Source: Capnocytophaga stomatis
GTDB taxonomy: Bacteria > Bacteroidota > Bacteroidia > Flavobacteriales > Flavobacteriaceae
Assembly (NCBI RefSeq): GCF_002302635.1
Contig: NZ_CP022387.1
Location: forward strand, 1,302,001 to 1,366,000
Length of the DNA stretch: 64,000 bases
Direction of reading: 5' to 3'
The notes beneath the pieces were generated by a model. The model was not told the origin of the DNA. It did not search any database and was given only the letters and a program-made list of their open reading frames with translations. The translations under genes and the position numbers were made by a program. Below, piece by piece: positions 50,990-60,400 of the stretch (position 1 is the first letter of the stretch; every line of letters begins with the position of its first letter).

Positions 50990-52330
50990 ATGAATCATAA
51001 ATTTATTTTTATTCTATTAGTTTTCTGCGGACTATCAGGATTTTCGCAAGAAACTCAAACATATCGGTTTTCATTGGAGGAAGCGGTTTCCTTCGCCATT
51101 GAAAACAATCTAAAATCTAAAAATGCCGCAGCAGACATTGAAGCTGCCCGAAAAAAGAAATGGGAAGCCACCGCTACTGGATTGCCTCAAATCAACGCAA
51201 AAGTAGATTATCAACACTTTTTAAAACAACAAGTTACGCTTATTCCTGCGGAATTTTTCGGAGGACAGAAGGGCGAATTTGCCGAAGCCACTTTCGGAAC
51301 GAAGCAAAACGTAAATGCTTCTGCCACACTTTCGCAATTGATTTTCGATGGCTCTTATTTGGTTGGTTTACAAAGTGCTAAGGTATATTTACAAATTTCA
51401 GAACTTTCCAAACAGAAAAGCGACATCGAACTACGAAAAACCGTTGTTGATGCTTATGCCAATGTGCTACTTTCGGAAGAAAGTATCCGAATTTTGGAGG
51501 AAAACAAGCGTGTTTTGGAGAAAAATTTGAACGAAACCAAAGCCATTTTTGAAAACGGATTGGGCGAAGAAGAAAATGTGGAACAGCTACAAATTACACT
51601 AGCAAACATTAACAATAACTTAAACAATACCAAGCGTTTGTATGAGCTTTCCAAAAAAATGCTCAACATCACTTTGGGTTTAAATTTGGACGACCAAGTG
51701 CAACTAAAAGACAATTTGGAGCAACTCACAACACAAACCATAGCCGAAAGCATTGAAAATGAAGCAAATTTCAATTTGGAATCGAATATTGATTTTAAAA
51801 TAGCTTCCAATAGTGTACGTTCGCAGGAATTGTTGGTAAAATTCGAAAAAAGTCAATCTTTGCCTCGTTTGAGTGCTTTCCTTAACGGAGCATACAATGC
51901 TTTTGACGACAAATTTTCATTTTTCGATACAAACAAAAGATGGTTTGGGAGTGCTCTTTTTGGCGTAAGTTTGGAAATCCCGATTTTCAGTTCATTTATG
52001 CGTTCAAGTAAGGTGCAACGCTCTCAAATTGAGTTAGAAAAGTCAAAAAACGATTTGAATCTAACCAAACAACAATTGCGAATGCAACACGATAAAGCGT
52101 TGAGCGACTTGCAGTTCGCCATAGAAGAACATCAAACCTTGCGTGAAAATTTGGATTTAGCAAAACGTATCGAAAACAAAAATCAAATCAAATATACCGA
52201 AGGTTTGGCAACGAGTTTCGACCTGCGTCAAGCTCAATTGCAACTCTATGCTGCCCAACAAGAATTTCTGCAATCAATGGTTAATCTGTTAAATAAAAAA
52301 GAAGTTTTAAAGTCGTTGCAGGTTAATTAA
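50990..52330 (+). CDS. TolC-family outer-membrane efflux protein
   Basis: A 446-residue outer-membrane channel of a tripartite pump, with signal peptide cut near GFSQE (residue 22) and two OEP repeats rich in long coiled coils (about residues 30-230 and 240-440). The typical start YRFSLEEAVSFAIENNLKSKNA and the end of repeat two (YTEGLATSFDLRQAQLQLYAAQQEFLQSMVNLLNKK) are visible. It follows tetR by 18 bp. Its natural partners, the adaptor and RND genes, do not follow directly: four accessory genes (52346-55435) stand between. Confidence 0.95.
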   Translation: MNHKFIFILLVFCGLSGFSQETQTYRFSLEEAVSFAIENNLKSKNAAADIEAARKKKWEATATGLPQINAKVDYQHFLKQQVTLIPAEFFGGQKGEFAEATFGTKQNVNASATLSQLIFDGSYLVGLQSAKVYLQISELSKQKSDIELRKTVVDAYANVLLSEESIRILEENKRVLEKNLNETKAIFENGLGEEENVEQLQITLANINNNLNNTKRLYELSKKMLNITLGLNLDDQVQLKDNLEQLTTQTIAESIENEANFNLESNIDFKIASNSVRSQELLVKFEKSQSLPRLSAFLNGAYNAFDDKFSFFDTNKRWFGSALFGVSLEIPIFSSFMRSSKVQRSQIELEKSKNDLNLTKQQLRMQHDKALSDLQFAIEEHQTLRENLDLAKRIENKNQIKYTEGLATSFDLRQAQLQLYAAQQEFLQSMVNLLNKKEVLKSLQVN

Positions 52331-52345
52331 GAAAACGAAAAAATT

Positions 52346-53341
52346 ATGAATATCGAACCTACAAATTATACTAATTTAGTTTCAGAAATAGGAAACTTAC
52401 TTAAAAAAGGAAGAGAACAAGCGGCTACTTCTGTTAATACAATTTTGGTGCATACCTATTGGTTGATAGGTAGATATATTGTGGAGTTTGAACAAAAAGG
52501 AAAAGAAAAAGCAACTTATGGAAGTGAGCTTTTAGAACGATTATCAAAAGACTTAACTGCTGTGTATGGGAAAGGATTTAGCAGATCTAACTTATTTTAT
52601 ATGAGAAAATTATATATAAGTTTCCCAAATAGTGAGACATTGTCTCACAAATTGAGTTGGTCTCATTATTTTGAAATTCTGAAAGCGGAACAGCCTTTGG
52701 CGATTAAATTCTATACCATTCAGGCAGAAAAAGACAATTGGAGTGTAAGGGAACTTAAAAGGCAAATGAAAAGTATGCTTTTTCATCGCTTAGCATTGAG
52801 TAAAGATAAAAAGGGTATCTTGGAATTGGCTGAAAAAGGACAAGAAATACACAAAGCCCAAGATATATTAAAAGACCCTTATGTTTTGGAATTTTTGAAT
52901 CTTCCGATGCAACATCAATATTTGGAAAGCGAATTGGAAGGTAAATTGATTTCTAATTTACAAGATTTCTTGATGGAATTAGGAAAAGGATTTACTTTCG
53001 TTAAAAGACAATACAGAATTTCTCTCTCAGGAAATCATTTTTATGTAGATTTGGTATTTTACCATCGTATTTTAAAATGTTTTGTGCTTATAGATTTGAA
53101 AAGAGGAGAGGTAAATCACCAAGACATTGGGCAAATGAATTTATATCTAAATTATTTTCAAAAGGAAGAAAATGTAGAGGGAGATAATCAGCCAATAGGC
53201 ATTGTATTAGGAGCATACAAAGATCATATTTTAGTAGAATATGCAACTGAAAATATTAGTAATCAGCTCTTTGTAAGCAAATATCAATTATATCTTCCTG
53301 AAAAAAAAGAATTAGAAAGAGAATTGGAAAAATTGTTGTAA
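52346..53341 (+). CDS. YhcG-type PD-(D/E)XK nuclease-domain protein (DUF1016)
   Basis: A 331-residue cytoplasmic protein with the two-part YhcG layout: a helical N-terminal domain (DUF1016_N; YWLIGRYIVEFEQKG, FSRSNLFYMRKLY, LSWSHYFEIL) and a C-terminal PD-(D/E)XK nuclease fold with D235 in FYVDLVFYHR and the D-L-K of LIDLKRGE (D250, K252). Such proteins occur widely in accessory regions and near restriction systems and are thought to act in DNA restriction or recombination; the precise role is unknown. It begins 15 bp after tolC and ends 5 bp before a GNAT gene. The catalytic residues are intact. Its sequence is more AT-rich than tolC, pointing to separate acquisition. Confidence 0.88.
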   Translation: MNIEPTNYTNLVSEIGNLLKKGREQAATSVNTILVHTYWLIGRYIVEFEQKGKEKATYGSELLERLSKDLTAVYGKGFSRSNLFYMRKLYISFPNSETLSHKLSWSHYFEILKAEQPLAIKFYTIQAEKDNWSVRELKRQMKSMLFHRLALSKDKKGILELAEKGQEIHKAQDILKDPYVLEFLNLPMQHQYLESELEGKLISNLQDFLMELGKGFTFVKRQYRISLSGNHFYVDLVFYHRILKCFVLIDLKRGEVNHQDIGQMNLYLNYFQKEENVEGDNQPIGIVLGAYKDHILVEYATENISNQLFVSKYQLYLPEKKELERELEKLL

Positions 53342-53346
53342 AAACG

Positions 53347-53838
53347 ATGAATTTTATTTTAAGTAAATTTGAAGATAAAGATTTTGAGCATTACTTTCAA
53401 TTGGTAGGCGATATTCGTGTAATGGAGATGATTACCGAACGAGCCATTCCGTTAGAGGAAGCGAAAAGTGACTTTGATAAGGAATTGACGAAAAACCAAA
53501 TACATCCCGATTTTGGAATTTTTAAAATCATAAATCCTGAAAATCAATCTTTTGTAGGATTTGCAAAATTAGAGATTGAAGCATCGGATAGCAAAGAAGC
53601 CGAATTAGGCTATATGATTTTACCCGAATTTTGGGGCAAGGGCTTTGCAGGAAAAGTCGCCAAACGATTGATTGATTTTGCCCGAAATCATCCGCAAATA
53701 GAGGAACTTTTTGCTATTATTGATCCTAAAAACATTCCTTCAAGGAAGATATTAACAAACAATCATTTTGAACACCAAGAATACAAAGATTTTGACGGAT
53801 TGCCCGGAGAAATTCTCAGATTGAAATTCAAAAAGTAA
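53347..53838 (+). CDS. RimJ/RimL-type GNAT N-acetyltransferase
   Basis: A 163-residue acetyltransferase with the motif A segment LGYMILPEFWGKGFAGKVAKRL (GxGxxA, about residues 83-104), an N-terminal strand-loop typical of RimJ/RimL-like proteins and the C-terminal NIPSRKILTNNHFEHQEY. Acts on unknown small molecules or protein amino groups. It begins 5 bp after the YhcG gene and ends 21 bp before the nitroreductase gene, so it is translated as part of the block inserted between tolC and the adaptor gene. Confidence 0.88.
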   Translation: MNFILSKFEDKDFEHYFQLVGDIRVMEMITERAIPLEEAKSDFDKELTKNQIHPDFGIFKIINPENQSFVGFAKLEIEASDSKEAELGYMILPEFWGKGFAGKVAKRLIDFARNHPQIEELFAIIDPKNIPSRKILTNNHFEHQEYKDFDGLPGEILRLKFKK

Positions 53839-53859
53839 AAACATACTTACACGAAGATT

Positions 53860-54585
53860 ATGAACTTAAAAGAAATATTAAATTACCGTCGTGCCGTGCG
53901 TCTGTATGACGAAACCAAACCCATTGAAACGGAAAAAGCACGTGAATGTTTGGAATTGGCACAGCTCGCTCCCACAAGCTCCAATATGCAATTGTGGGAG
54001 GTGTATCACGTTACCGACAAATCCGTTTTGGCGAAACTAACCGAAGCTTGTTTGTCGCAAAGTGCTGCAAAAACGGCTCAGCAAATGGTGGTTTTCGTCA
54101 CTCGGCAAGATTTATATAAAGAAAGAGCTAAAGCCATTTTGGAGTTTGAAAAAGGCAATGTACAACGCAACAGCCCTTCGGAAAGACAAGCCAAGAGAAT
54201 AAAAGACCGAGAAACCTATTATGGCAAATTAATGCCTTTTTTATATCGCAGATGTTTCGGTTTGTTAGGTTGGGTTCGCAAAATAATGGTGCTGAGCATC
54301 GGACTATTTCGCCCGATAGTAAGGCAAGTATCCGAAGCCGAAGTACGAACCGTTGTGCATAAAAGTTGTGCATTGGCAGTACAAACTTTTATGATAGCAA
54401 TGTCTGAAAAACAATACGATACCTGTCCGTTAGAAGGATTTGATAGCAAATTGGTAAAAAAAGCGTTGAAACTTCCTTCCAATACAGAAATCAATATGAT
54501 TATCACTTGTGGCATCCGAAAAGAGGGCGGCATTTGGGGCGAAAGATTCCGCGTTCCGTTTGAAGAGATATATCATCAGGTGTAA
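53860..54585 (+). CDS. Nitroreductase-family flavoprotein with a hydrophobic insert
   Basis: A 241-residue FMN-dependent NAD(P)H oxidoreductase-like protein. The family start is clear: ILNYRRAVRLYDETKPI (residues 6-22) and LELAQLAPTSSNMQLWEVYHV (31-51) that binds FMN, and the later ALAVQTFMIAMSEKQYDTCPLEGFD. Between about residues 118 and 150 there is an unusual insert, rich in hydrophobic and basic residues (MPFLYRRCFGLLGWVRKIMVLSIGLF), that could dip into the membrane. Possible substrates are nitro-aromatics or quinones. It lies 21 bp after a GNAT gene and 16 bp before the Bro-N gene. Confidence 0.85.
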   Translation: MNLKEILNYRRAVRLYDETKPIETEKARECLELAQLAPTSSNMQLWEVYHVTDKSVLAKLTEACLSQSAAKTAQQMVVFVTRQDLYKERAKAILEFEKGNVQRNSPSERQAKRIKDRETYYGKLMPFLYRRCFGLLGWVRKIMVLSIGLFRPIVRQVSEAEVRTVVHKSCALAVQTFMIAMSEKQYDTCPLEGFDSKLVKKALKLPSNTEINMIITCGIRKEGGIWGERFRVPFEEIYHQV

Positions 54586-54601
54586 AAAGTTGACAAAGAA
54601 A

Positions 54602-55435
54602 ATGGAAAATAACATAAAAATATTTGAACAGAAAAAAGTGCGTTCGCAGTGGGACGAGCAACAAGAAAAATGGTGGTTTTCCATCGTTGATGTGATTGAG
54701 GTTTTAACAGAAAGTCCCAATCCGAGAAAGTATTGGAGTGTTTTAAAAACACGTTTAAAAAAAGAAGGAAGTGAGTTGGCTACAAATTGTAGTCAACTGA
54801 AAATGCTTTCTTCTGACGGGAAATATTACAAAACCGATGTTGCTGATACCGAACAATTACTAAGGCTTATCCAATCTGTACCCTCACCCAAAGCCGAACC
54901 TTTTAAACTTTGGTTGGCTCAGGTAGGTAGCGAACGTTTGGACGAAATGCAAGACCCCGAAATTTCCATAGACCGAGCCTTACAACAATATCTCCAACTT
55001 GGGTATTCCGAAAATTGGATTAACCAACGGCTAAAAAGCATTGAAATTCGTAAAGAACTTACCGACGAGTGGAAAAAACGAGGTGTAAAAGAAGGACAAC
55101 AATTCGCCACTCTAACCGATATTATTACCAAAACTTGGTCAGGCAAAACCACCAAAGAATACAAAGTTCTTAAAGGATTGAAAAAAGAAAATTTGCGAGA
55201 TAATATGACTAATACGGAGCTTATTTTAAATATGTTAGCCGAAGCCTCTACCAAAGATATTTCACAAGCCACACAACCCGAAACCTTTGAGCAAAACATC
55301 GCTGTGGCTCAGCAGGGTGGTAATGTTGCCAAAGTTGCTCGAGAAGAGCTTGAAGCCCGAACAGGCAAAAAAGTAGTTTCTTCGGCAAGTGCAAAAAAAA
55401 TGTTACAAAACAAAAATAATTCAAACAACAAATAA
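54602..55435 (+). CDS. Bro-N domain protein, DinD-like
   Basis: A 277-residue protein with an N-terminal Bro-N domain (WWFSIVDVIEVLTESPNPRKYW near residues 23-45) like phage antirepressors, followed by a helical region and a C-terminus resembling DNA-damage-inducible DinD: GLKKENLRDNMTNTELILNM, then a GG-x-VA-x-x-ARxELE-type motif (GGNVAKVAREELEARTGK). DinD of Escherichia coli interferes with RecA. The frame is open to 54509 inside the nitroreductase gene; the ATG at 54602 begins the domain. It stands 16 bp after the nitroreductase gene and 11 bp before the adaptor gene. Likely a mobile-element-derived gene caught in the operon. Confidence 0.85.
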   Translation: MENNIKIFEQKKVRSQWDEQQEKWWFSIVDVIEVLTESPNPRKYWSVLKTRLKKEGSELATNCSQLKMLSSDGKYYKTDVADTEQLLRLIQSVPSPKAEPFKLWLAQVGSERLDEMQDPEISIDRALQQYLQLGYSENWINQRLKSIEIRKELTDEWKKRGVKEGQQFATLTDIITKTWSGKTTKEYKVLKGLKKENLRDNMTNTELILNMLAEASTKDISQATQPETFEQNIAVAQQGGNVAKVAREELEARTGKKVVSSASAKKMLQNKNNSNNK

Positions 55436-55446
55436 AATCAGATATA

Positions 55447-56616
55447 ATGAAATACATTAACATTCAGCTTATTGTTTCCGCTTTGGTGTTGTTGGCATCG
55501 TGCGGAGAAACCAAAAATCCGTCGGTGGAAGAGGTCATCGCGAAAGGTTCAAAAACGGAAATCCGTCAGAAAAGAGATGAAATTTCTGCAAAAATAAAAG
55601 AGCTTGAAACGCAAATCGCTTCCCTTGATGCTTCTCTCAGCAAATTCCCCGAAGAGGGGTCGGCTCAGGTGTTGGTATCGCTTTTGGAAGTGAAAGATAC
55701 ACTTTTCAACCACTTTTTGGAGTTGCAAGGAACGATAAAAACCACTCAAAATATCACCCTAAATGCAGAATTTGGAGGAGTTTTGGAGAGAATATACGTG
55801 CAAAAAGGTCAAAATGTACAAAGAGGACAACTTCTGGCATCGATTCAAGATGGTGGAATTTCCCAACAATTATCACAACTTAAAATCCAAGCCGAATTGG
55901 CAAAAACTACCTTTGAGCGTCAATCGCGATTATGGGAAAATAAAATCGGGTCGGAAATTCAATACCTACAAGCCAAATCGGCTTACGAAACACAGCAAAG
56001 TGCGGTGGAGCAAATGCAAAAGCAGGTTGCCAAAGCCAACATTTACGCTCCGTTTTCAGGGGTAATTGACGATGTGATAACCGACGTGGGAACGGTGGTA
56101 GCTCCCGGAATGCCTGTGCTTCGGCTTGTGAACCTGTCGAATATGTATCTGGAATCGGAAGTGCCTGAACATTACGTGGCTAATGTAAAAAAAGGTACGC
56201 AAGCCAAGGTGGATATCTCGGTTTTGGGCGAGCAACTCGACACGAAAGTAAGTCAAGTTTCCAACTTTATCAATCCGGCGAATCGTTCGTTTAAGATTGA
56301 AATCCGTTTGCCTAATAAAAACAACGCTATCAAGCCTAATATGACGGCTCGTTTGCAAGTGAATGATTATCAAAACAAAGAAGCCATTTTATTGCCGATG
56401 GATATCATTTCGGAAAACGCCAAAGGCGAGCAATATGTGTTTCTTGCTCAAAAAACAAACGATGAAAATCAGTACGTTGCCGAGCGTGTTGTGATTACCA
56501 CCGGAAAAACGCAAAACGGATTTACGGAAATTCTATCAGGCGTGAAAAAAGGTGATAAAATCATCCGAGAAGGAGCAAGAAGCGTGCAAGAAGGACAACG
56601 CGTATCGACTTTGTAA
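55447..56616 (+). CDS. RND efflux periplasmic adaptor (MFP, lipoprotein)
   Basis: A 389-residue membrane-fusion protein joining the RND pump to TolC. It has a lipoprotein signal peptide ending LLASC (Cys about residue 19), a coiled-coil-rich start (ISAKIKELETQIASLD, then the hairpin around 120-190), the lipoyl-like halves FGGVLERIYVQKGQNVQRGQ and IYAPFSGVIDDVITDVGTVV, and the beta-barrel and proximal domains thereafter (GQRVSTL end). Normally the direct neighbour of tolC in flavobacteria; here it follows four accessory genes. Its stop is followed by 530 bp of repeat arrays before the next gene. Confidence 0.93.
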   Translation: MKYINIQLIVSALVLLASCGETKNPSVEEVIAKGSKTEIRQKRDEISAKIKELETQIASLDASLSKFPEEGSAQVLVSLLEVKDTLFNHFLELQGTIKTTQNITLNAEFGGVLERIYVQKGQNVQRGQLLASIQDGGISQQLSQLKIQAELAKTTFERQSRLWENKIGSEIQYLQAKSAYETQQSAVEQMQKQVAKANIYAPFSGVIDDVITDVGTVVAPGMPVLRLVNLSNMYLESEVPEHYVANVKKGTQAKVDISVLGEQLDTKVSQVSNFINPANRSFKIEIRLPNKNNAIKPNMTARLQVNDYQNKEAILLPMDIISENAKGEQYVFLAQKTNDENQYVAERVVITTGKTQNGFTEILSGVKKGDKIIREGARSVQEGQRVSTL

Positions 56617-56664
56617 GGCTTAGATTTTGTATCAGCTTGGTTGTTTTTTCGTAGTGAAGTGAAA

Positions 56665-56937
56665 GGAATCGATTATTATCAGTAGGAAACGGATTTCAAC
56701 CAAGAAGAAATCAATTTTGACCGACAAGAAATAAGTTCTTATCATTAAGAAATCTATTTTTACCAGAAGGAAATGAATTTCTACCAACAAGAAATGAATT
56801 TCTACCAACAAGAAATGGATTATGACCAACAAGAAATGGAGTCTAACCAAATAGAAATAAATTCCGACTGAAAAGAAATGAGTTTTTACCGACAAGAAAT
56901 GGATTCTGACCAGCAGGAAATGGATTCTGACTGGTAA
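56665..56937 (+). repeat. Tandem array A: 13 units of exactly 21 bp
   Basis: Thirteen 21-bp units without a single length change, beginning GAAAT (or close) and containing TTCTACC/TTCTGACC. Units 6 and 7 are identical; the others differ at 3 to 9 positions. Shared core: AAAnnGATTnTnACCA. In the frame of the upstream adaptor gene the units read as heptads such as EMNFYQQ and EMDSDQQ, but four stop codons interrupt. On the minus strand a low-complexity ORF of heptads HFLLVEI crosses the array. The array ends where array B begins, in opposite orientation. It is not a CRISPR: no conserved repeat with unique spacers. Confidence 0.93.
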
Positions 56938-57124
56938 AAATCCATTTATTTCAGGGAAATTTTCATTTGTGAGTGATAAATATTCACTTATAAATGGTAA
57001 ATATCAATTTATAATGAGCAAAAATTGATTTATGGAAGGTAAAAATCAGTTTATAAGTGGTAAATATATATTTTGAATTGGTAAAAATCGGTTTTAGGAC
57101 GGTAAAAATGAAATCCGTAGTGGT
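56936..57124 (-). repeat. Tandem array B: 9 units of exactly 21 bp, mirror of array A
   Basis: Nine 21-bp units of the type AAAAATCAGTTTATAAGTGG with a final T, with A-tracts recurring every 21 bp. The reverse complement of the unit, aligned to the array A unit, matches at about 13 of 21 positions, including the AAAnnGATTnTnACCA core; arrays A and B thus face each other across a centre near 56930-56940 (ACTGGTAAAAAT). After the last unit come GGTAATCAT and the start of the DUF7660 gene. Strand is given as minus only to mark the opposite orientation to A. Confidence 0.9.
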
Positions 57125-57147
57125 AATCATAAAAATAAATACAAAAT

Positions 57148-57405
57148 ATGAACCCAAATATTCATCAAATACAAGTGAATACACGTGAGGATTTTGCAAA
57201 ATTCTTGGAAATGCTTAAAAATAATCTCGAACACAATCCGCAAGATTGGGAAAATACCACTTTACCCGATTTTCTAGACGCTTTAAGCCGATATACGGAA
57301 GATATTCAGCAGTATTACGCAAATACCAATCAAGATATTGATGCAAATATCGCGAACTGGAGCGTTTTTGCTGATATTTTTAAAGGAGCAATGATTTATG
57401 AATGA
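57148..57405 (+). CDS. Small DUF7660-type protein
   Basis: An 85-residue acidic protein. The pattern VNTREDFAKFLEMLKNNLE, NPQDWENTTLPDFLDALSRY, and a terminal NWSVFADIFKGAMIYE fits what I recall as the DUF7660 family, small proteins of unknown role often found near immunity or accessory genes. No signal peptide or membrane helix. It sits between array B and the RND gene, 52 bp before the latter, with its own ATG, and seems to be another insert in the efflux operon. Confidence 0.7.
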   Translation: MNPNIHQIQVNTREDFAKFLEMLKNNLEHNPQDWENTTLPDFLDALSRYTEDIQQYYANTNQDIDANIANWSVFADIFKGAMIYE

Positions 57406-57457
57406 GAAAAGTGCAGAAATAATCAACATAGTTAAGAAATAAAACCAATATTCTATT

Positions 57458-60400
57458 ATGAGTAATATCAAAGATAAAGAGTTCAAGATGTCGTCTTGGG
57501 CAATTGACAACAAATTCACGATTTACGTGATGATTTTTATCTTTTTCCTTGCCGGAATGCTGGCGTATATGAATATGCCTCGCGAGAGTTTTCCGGAAAT
57601 TAAGGACACGAAGATTTACATCAGCGTTGTCTATCCCGGAAATACCGCCGAGGACATCGAAAGGCTGATTGTTGACCCGTTGGAAGAGAAACTCAAAGGA
57701 GTCAGTCACCTGAAAAAAATACAATCCTCCTCGCAGGAAGATTACGGAATGATAACGCTCGAATTCACCGAGAAAATCACCATCGAAAGTGCTTTGCAAA
57801 AGGTAAAAGATGAGGTGGATAAGGAAGTGTCAAGCGAAGATTGGCCTACATTCAACGGGGCAAAGGTGGAGCCTAATGTATTTGATATTACTATTTCGGA
57901 GTTTATCCCTATTTTGAATGTAAACATTTCAGGAAATTACCCCACCGCCAAGCTAAAAGAGTTTGCCGAGCAGATGCAGAAGAAAATTGAGAGTTTGCCA
58001 GAGATAAAAGAGGCAACCATACGCGGAGCACAGGAAAAAGAAGTGGAGGTAGCCATTGATATGTACAAAATGATGGCTTCGCGAGTGAGTATTGATGATG
58101 TGATAAATGCCATCGGCAGAGGGAATGTAACAATGTCTGCGGGGAATCTCATTTCCTCTGGGCAAAGACGTACCATACGCTTAGTGGGAGAGATAGAAAA
58201 GCCTGAGGATTTGAAAAACTTCGTTGTAAAATCTGACAAAGGCATCGTTTTTTTGGGAGACATTGCCCAAGTATCATTCCGAGATAAGGATAGAACTACC
58301 TACGCTCGCGAATTTGGTCAGGGAGTGGTGATGCTTGATGTGAAAAAGCGTTCGGGAGAGAATATGATTCAGGCAAGTGAGAAAATCAAGGAATTAGTAA
58401 ACGAAATGCGAAGCGATTTTCCGAAAGATTTATCGATAACCATTGCCAATGACCAATCACAACAGACTGAAAATATGGTAAGTGACCTCAGCAACAATGT
58501 GATTTTCGGGGTGTTCCTTGTGGTGGGCGTACTGATGTTCTTCTTAGGTTTCCGCAATGCGTTGTTTGTGGGATTTGCCATACCGATGTCGATGTTTATG
58601 TCCTTTATGATTATCAATGCTTTGGGCTATACGCTCAACACGATGATTCTCTTCGGACTTATTATGGGACTGGGAATGCTTGTGGATAACGGAATCGTAG
58701 TGGTCGAAAATGTTTACCGATTGATGGAAAAAGAAGGAATGAGCAGATACGAAGCTGCCAAAGCAGGTATCGGGGAGGTCGCCGTACCGATTATCATTTC
58801 CACCTTAACCACCGTAGGAGCGTTTTTGCCTTTGGCGATGTGGCCTGGAATTATGGGAGATTTTATGATGTACTTCCCACTGACGCTTTCCATTGTGTTG
58901 GGGTCATCGCTTTTCGTGGCAATCTTCTTCAACTCGATGTTAGTATCCGAATTTATGGACATTAAGGAGAAAGTACTCAGTGTAAAACAGCTGGTAAGGA
59001 TCAGTATATTACTTTTCGTCATCGGAACGTTCATAATACTGGTCGGGGGAGCCGTACGCGGCTTAGGAACGGTGATTTACTTCACGATTATTTCACTATG
59101 GGCGTACAAATATTGCATCAAAGGGCTTGCGGATAGTTTCCAAAAGAAAGTACTTACAAGAATGGAGGATATGTATGAGAAAACCCTTCGTTTTACACTT
59201 CGCGGGAAGAATCCGTATTTGTTGGTGGCATCTACTTTTGCTTTGCTAATCGTTTCGTTTGTGTTATTTGGCTGGTCGGTAGGTACGGGGCGTACGAGCA
59301 TAAACTTCTTCCCCGATAACAAACCGAACCAAATCATCGTTTACATCGAATATCCTGAAGGAACGGACATTGAAAAGACCAACACCGTAACCCAAGACAT
59401 CGAAAAACGAATCTATGCCCTTTTAAACAGCGACCAATACAAAGACGGCGATTACAACTTTATGGTGGAATCGGCAGTGGCACAAGTGGGCGAAGGAGCA
59501 GGAAATCCTTATACCGATGGAGCTTCGTCGGCTGAAATGCCTAATCGAGGGAAAGTGACGGTAACGCTTCGTGAGTTTAAATATCGTCGAGGACAAGATT
59601 CAGAGGAACTTCGTGCGAAAATTCAATCCGATTTAAGGGGCGTTTACCCCGGGGTTTCCATTTCGGTTGAAAAAGACCAAAACGGACCGCCTGCCGGACA
59701 TCCGATAAACATCGAACTTCGGGGCGAGGACTACGGTGAGCTTATCACCACTGCCGAGCGTATGCGTGATTTTATCGGTCAGAAAAACATTGCAGGGATT
59801 GATGAGCTGAAAATAGATGTCAACAAAAATAAACCTGCCATAGAGGTTGAAATCGACCGCGTAAAAGCAGGCGAATTGGGTGTTTCTGTCGGGCAGATTT
59901 CCAACCAATTGCGTCGTTCCGTATTCGGGGAGAAAGCAGGCGTTTACAAGGAAAAAGGCGATGATTACGATATTTACGTTCGCTTTAATCAGGCAGACCG
60001 TTACAATACCAATGTATTGTTCAATCAACACATCATTTTCAGAGATGCCACCACAGGAGAATGGCGACACGTTCCCGTTTCTTCCGTGACCAAATACAAA
60101 AACACTTCGTCGTTCAGCACCATAAAACACAACAAAACCGACCGTGTGGTAACGCTTTATTCGGCTTTAAGCCCCGGATTTAGTGATGCAAGTGCCATCG
60201 TAAGGCAAATTCAGCAGGAAATGAAAAACTTCGACCTTCCGCAGGATATCAAAATCGATTTTACCGGACAGATTGAAGAACAAAACAAAGAAATGGCTTT
60301 CCTTTCAACAGCGTTGCTTATTGCTGTGGGATTGATTGTATTCCTTTTGGTGTATCAATTCAATTCAATAGTGAAACCAACGCTGATTTTCATTACGATA

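Noticed and set aside
56632-56895. Minus-strand ORF of 87 residues with heptads HFLLVEI over array A
   Set aside because: It exists only because T-rich 21-bp units keep one frame open. It has no promoter, its end follows the array rather than a protein domain, and the array in mirror orientation lies in another frame.
56665-57124. CRISPR array
   Set aside because: The units directly adjoin, drift in sequence and have no unique spacers; no cas gene is in the window.
56984-57199. Minus-strand ORF of 71 residues over array B
   Set aside because: Low-complexity product of the repeat; its start lies inside the DUF7660-type gene and there is no sign of translation.
59633-60130. Minus-strand ORF of 165 residues opposite the RND gene
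   Set aside because: Shadow of the RND pump gene; composition follows the antisense of the conserved protein.
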